This document shows positions 32,346 to 32,793 of a DNA stretch of 32,793 nucleotides, one piece after another. Source of the stretch: JAJYKN01 sp035516155. Lineage in GTDB: Bacteria; Nitrospirota; UBA9217. Positions within the stretch are counted from its first letter, which is position 1. Each line of letters starts with the position of its first letter. The DNA is taken from positions 1-32,793 of the forward strand of contig DATJAP010000010.1 of assembly GCA_035516155.1 (NCBI GenBank). The letters run 5' to 3'. The notes beneath the pieces were generated by a model. The model did no database searches. It had not been told where the DNA came from and saw only the letters and a list, made by a program, of their open reading frames with translations. The translations under genes were made by a program, and so were the position numbers.

Positions 32346-32374
32346 ATAATAAAACAGTATCCAAATTTTGTCAA
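32346..32374 (-). promoter_or_regulatory. Strong sigma-70-like promoter at the head of the minus-strand run
   Basis: On the minus strand a perfect TTGACA (32369-32374) and TATTAT (32346-32351, five of six matches) are separated by exactly 17 bases in AT-rich DNA. Transcription would start about 58 bases before the aminotransferase ATG. It is the best promoter match noticed in the window. Confidence 0.75.
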
Positions 32375-32460
32375 TAAAAAACACTCTCCGAACAGCAAAG
32401 ATATGATCTCCCATTCATCAAAAAGAGAATTTCATAGGGTAATCACCCTTTTATTTTACG

Positions 32461-32488
32461 GGAAACCATTTTAAGGAAACCATTTTAA
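32461..32488. repeat. Exact 14-bp tandem duplication upstream of argD
   Basis: The unit ggaaaccattttaa occurs twice head-to-tail (32461-32474 and 32475-32488). It lies just upstream of the predicted argD -35 box, where a regulator could bind two direct half-sites. The repeat is exact. It does not resemble the ArgR box consensus. Confidence 0.75.
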
Positions 32489-32490
32489 GT

Positions 32491-32519
32491 TTGATTTTTC
32501 AATCTGTTTGTGCTAGGTT
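32491..32519 (+). promoter_or_regulatory. Weak candidate promoter for argD
   Basis: TTGATT (32491-32496) and TAGGTT (32514-32519) are 17 bases apart; the -10 box is poor (three of six) and ends seven bases before the ATG. If used, the mRNA would be leaderless. No Shine-Dalgarno sequence is evident. Confidence 0.3.
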
Positions 32520-32526
32520 TGACGGC

Positions 32527-32793
32527 ATGATTACGAGCGACATCATAACGGATTCACACAAATATATCATGAACACCTATAGTCGGCAGCCAATCGTGCT
32601 CGTAAAGGGCCGGGGTATGAAGGTTTACGACTCCGACGGCAGAGAGTATCTCGACTTTGTCGCGGGCGTGGCCACAACTAACTTGGGACACTGCCATCCC
32701 CGTGTTGTCGTTGCGCTCCAGAAGCAGGCGCAGCGTCTCATGCATGTGTCGAACCACTACCATAACGAACCACAGATCAATCTCGCGAAGATG
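32527..32793 (+). CDS. argD: Acetylornithine aminotransferase, N-terminal part (runs off right edge)
   Basis: The first 89 residues of a class III PLP aminotransferase of the ArgD type, which makes N-acetylornithine in arginine synthesis and can also act on succinyl-diaminopimelate. The visible part has YIMNTYSRQPIVLVKGRG, VYDSDGREYLDFVAGVAT, the NLGHCHPRVVVAL segment and HVSNHYHNEPQ, all typical of the N-terminus of this enzyme. The PLP lysine region lies outside the window. It is divergent from the aminotransferase/hom run across 245 bases of AT-rich DNA. The start follows the family; no strong ribosome binding site is seen. Confidence 0.92.
   Translation, partial: MITSDIITDSHKYIMNTYSRQPIVLVKGRGMKVYDSDGREYLDFVAGVATTNLGHCHPRVVVALQKQAQRLMHVSNHYHNEPQINLAKM

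Noticed and set aside
1..32793. CRISPR array, rRNA or complete tRNA genes
   Set aside because: No regularly spaced repeats, rRNA-like sequence or cloverleaf-compatible segments were noticed on either strand.

Overview
The window looks like chromosomal DNA of a free-living, probably anaerobic Gram-negative bacterium. Gene content and order best suggest Nitrospirota or a neighbouring deltaproteobacterial-type lineage: alaC-like/hom/thrC/ApgM-type kinase/lysC/cimA, an EF-G-like factor, M16 peptidases with dut, mutL/miaA/hfq, RseC and a RodZ-like protein. This placement is inference from synteny and protein style; no marker here settles it.

Layout. The left edge (1-141) is the end of an insertion sequence: the first 17 codons of an ISNCY-like transposase read off the edge, preceded by repeated TGTCCT motifs. 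A gene-poor stretch follows, then a small exported protein (minus strand) with its own promoter and terminator, and divergent to it copA (copper P-type ATPase) and a Mut7-C/PIN-like gene on the plus strand. From 4749 to 32281 every gene is on the minus strand, about 27.5 kb of co-directional genes, with a strong promoter (TTGACA-N17-TATTAT) at the upstream end (32346-32374). A divergent argD starts at 32527 and runs off the right edge.

In transcription order the long run contains four blocks. (1) Aspartate-family amino acids and sulfur transfer: PLP aminotransferase, hom, TusA-like protein, MoeB/ThiF-like E1, JAMM peptidase, threonine synthase, ThiS/MoaD-like sulfur carrier, NIL-domain protein, ApgM-type probable homoserine kinase, lysC, cimA. 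(2) RseC, a small conserved protein and an EF-G-like GTPase. (3) Three M16 peptidases interleaved with dut. (4) mutL, a rhodanese lipoprotein, miaA, hfq, MTA phosphorylase, a PfkB kinase, a Pro/Gln-rich protein, a TPR lipoprotein and a RodZ-like protein.

The most interesting part is 26037-29616. A sulfur-carrier protein ending in GG plus two extra residues, its E1, a JAMM protease that could trim it, a TusA-like protein and a stand-alone NIL protein are embedded between homoserine dehydrogenase and the probable homoserine kinase, with threonine synthase start overlapping the JAMM stop. The parts resemble the thiocarboxylate-dependent cysteine (CysO/Mec/CysM) and homocysteine (HcyS/HcyD) systems, but here they sit in a threonine/O-phosphohomoserine context. 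A protein-thiocarboxylate route to homocysteine or cysteine is therefore a testable hypothesis. A second pattern is that copA, dut and, weakly, argD have sigma-70-like promoters whose -10 box lies only 6-7 bases before ATG with no ribosome binding site, suggesting leaderless mRNAs.
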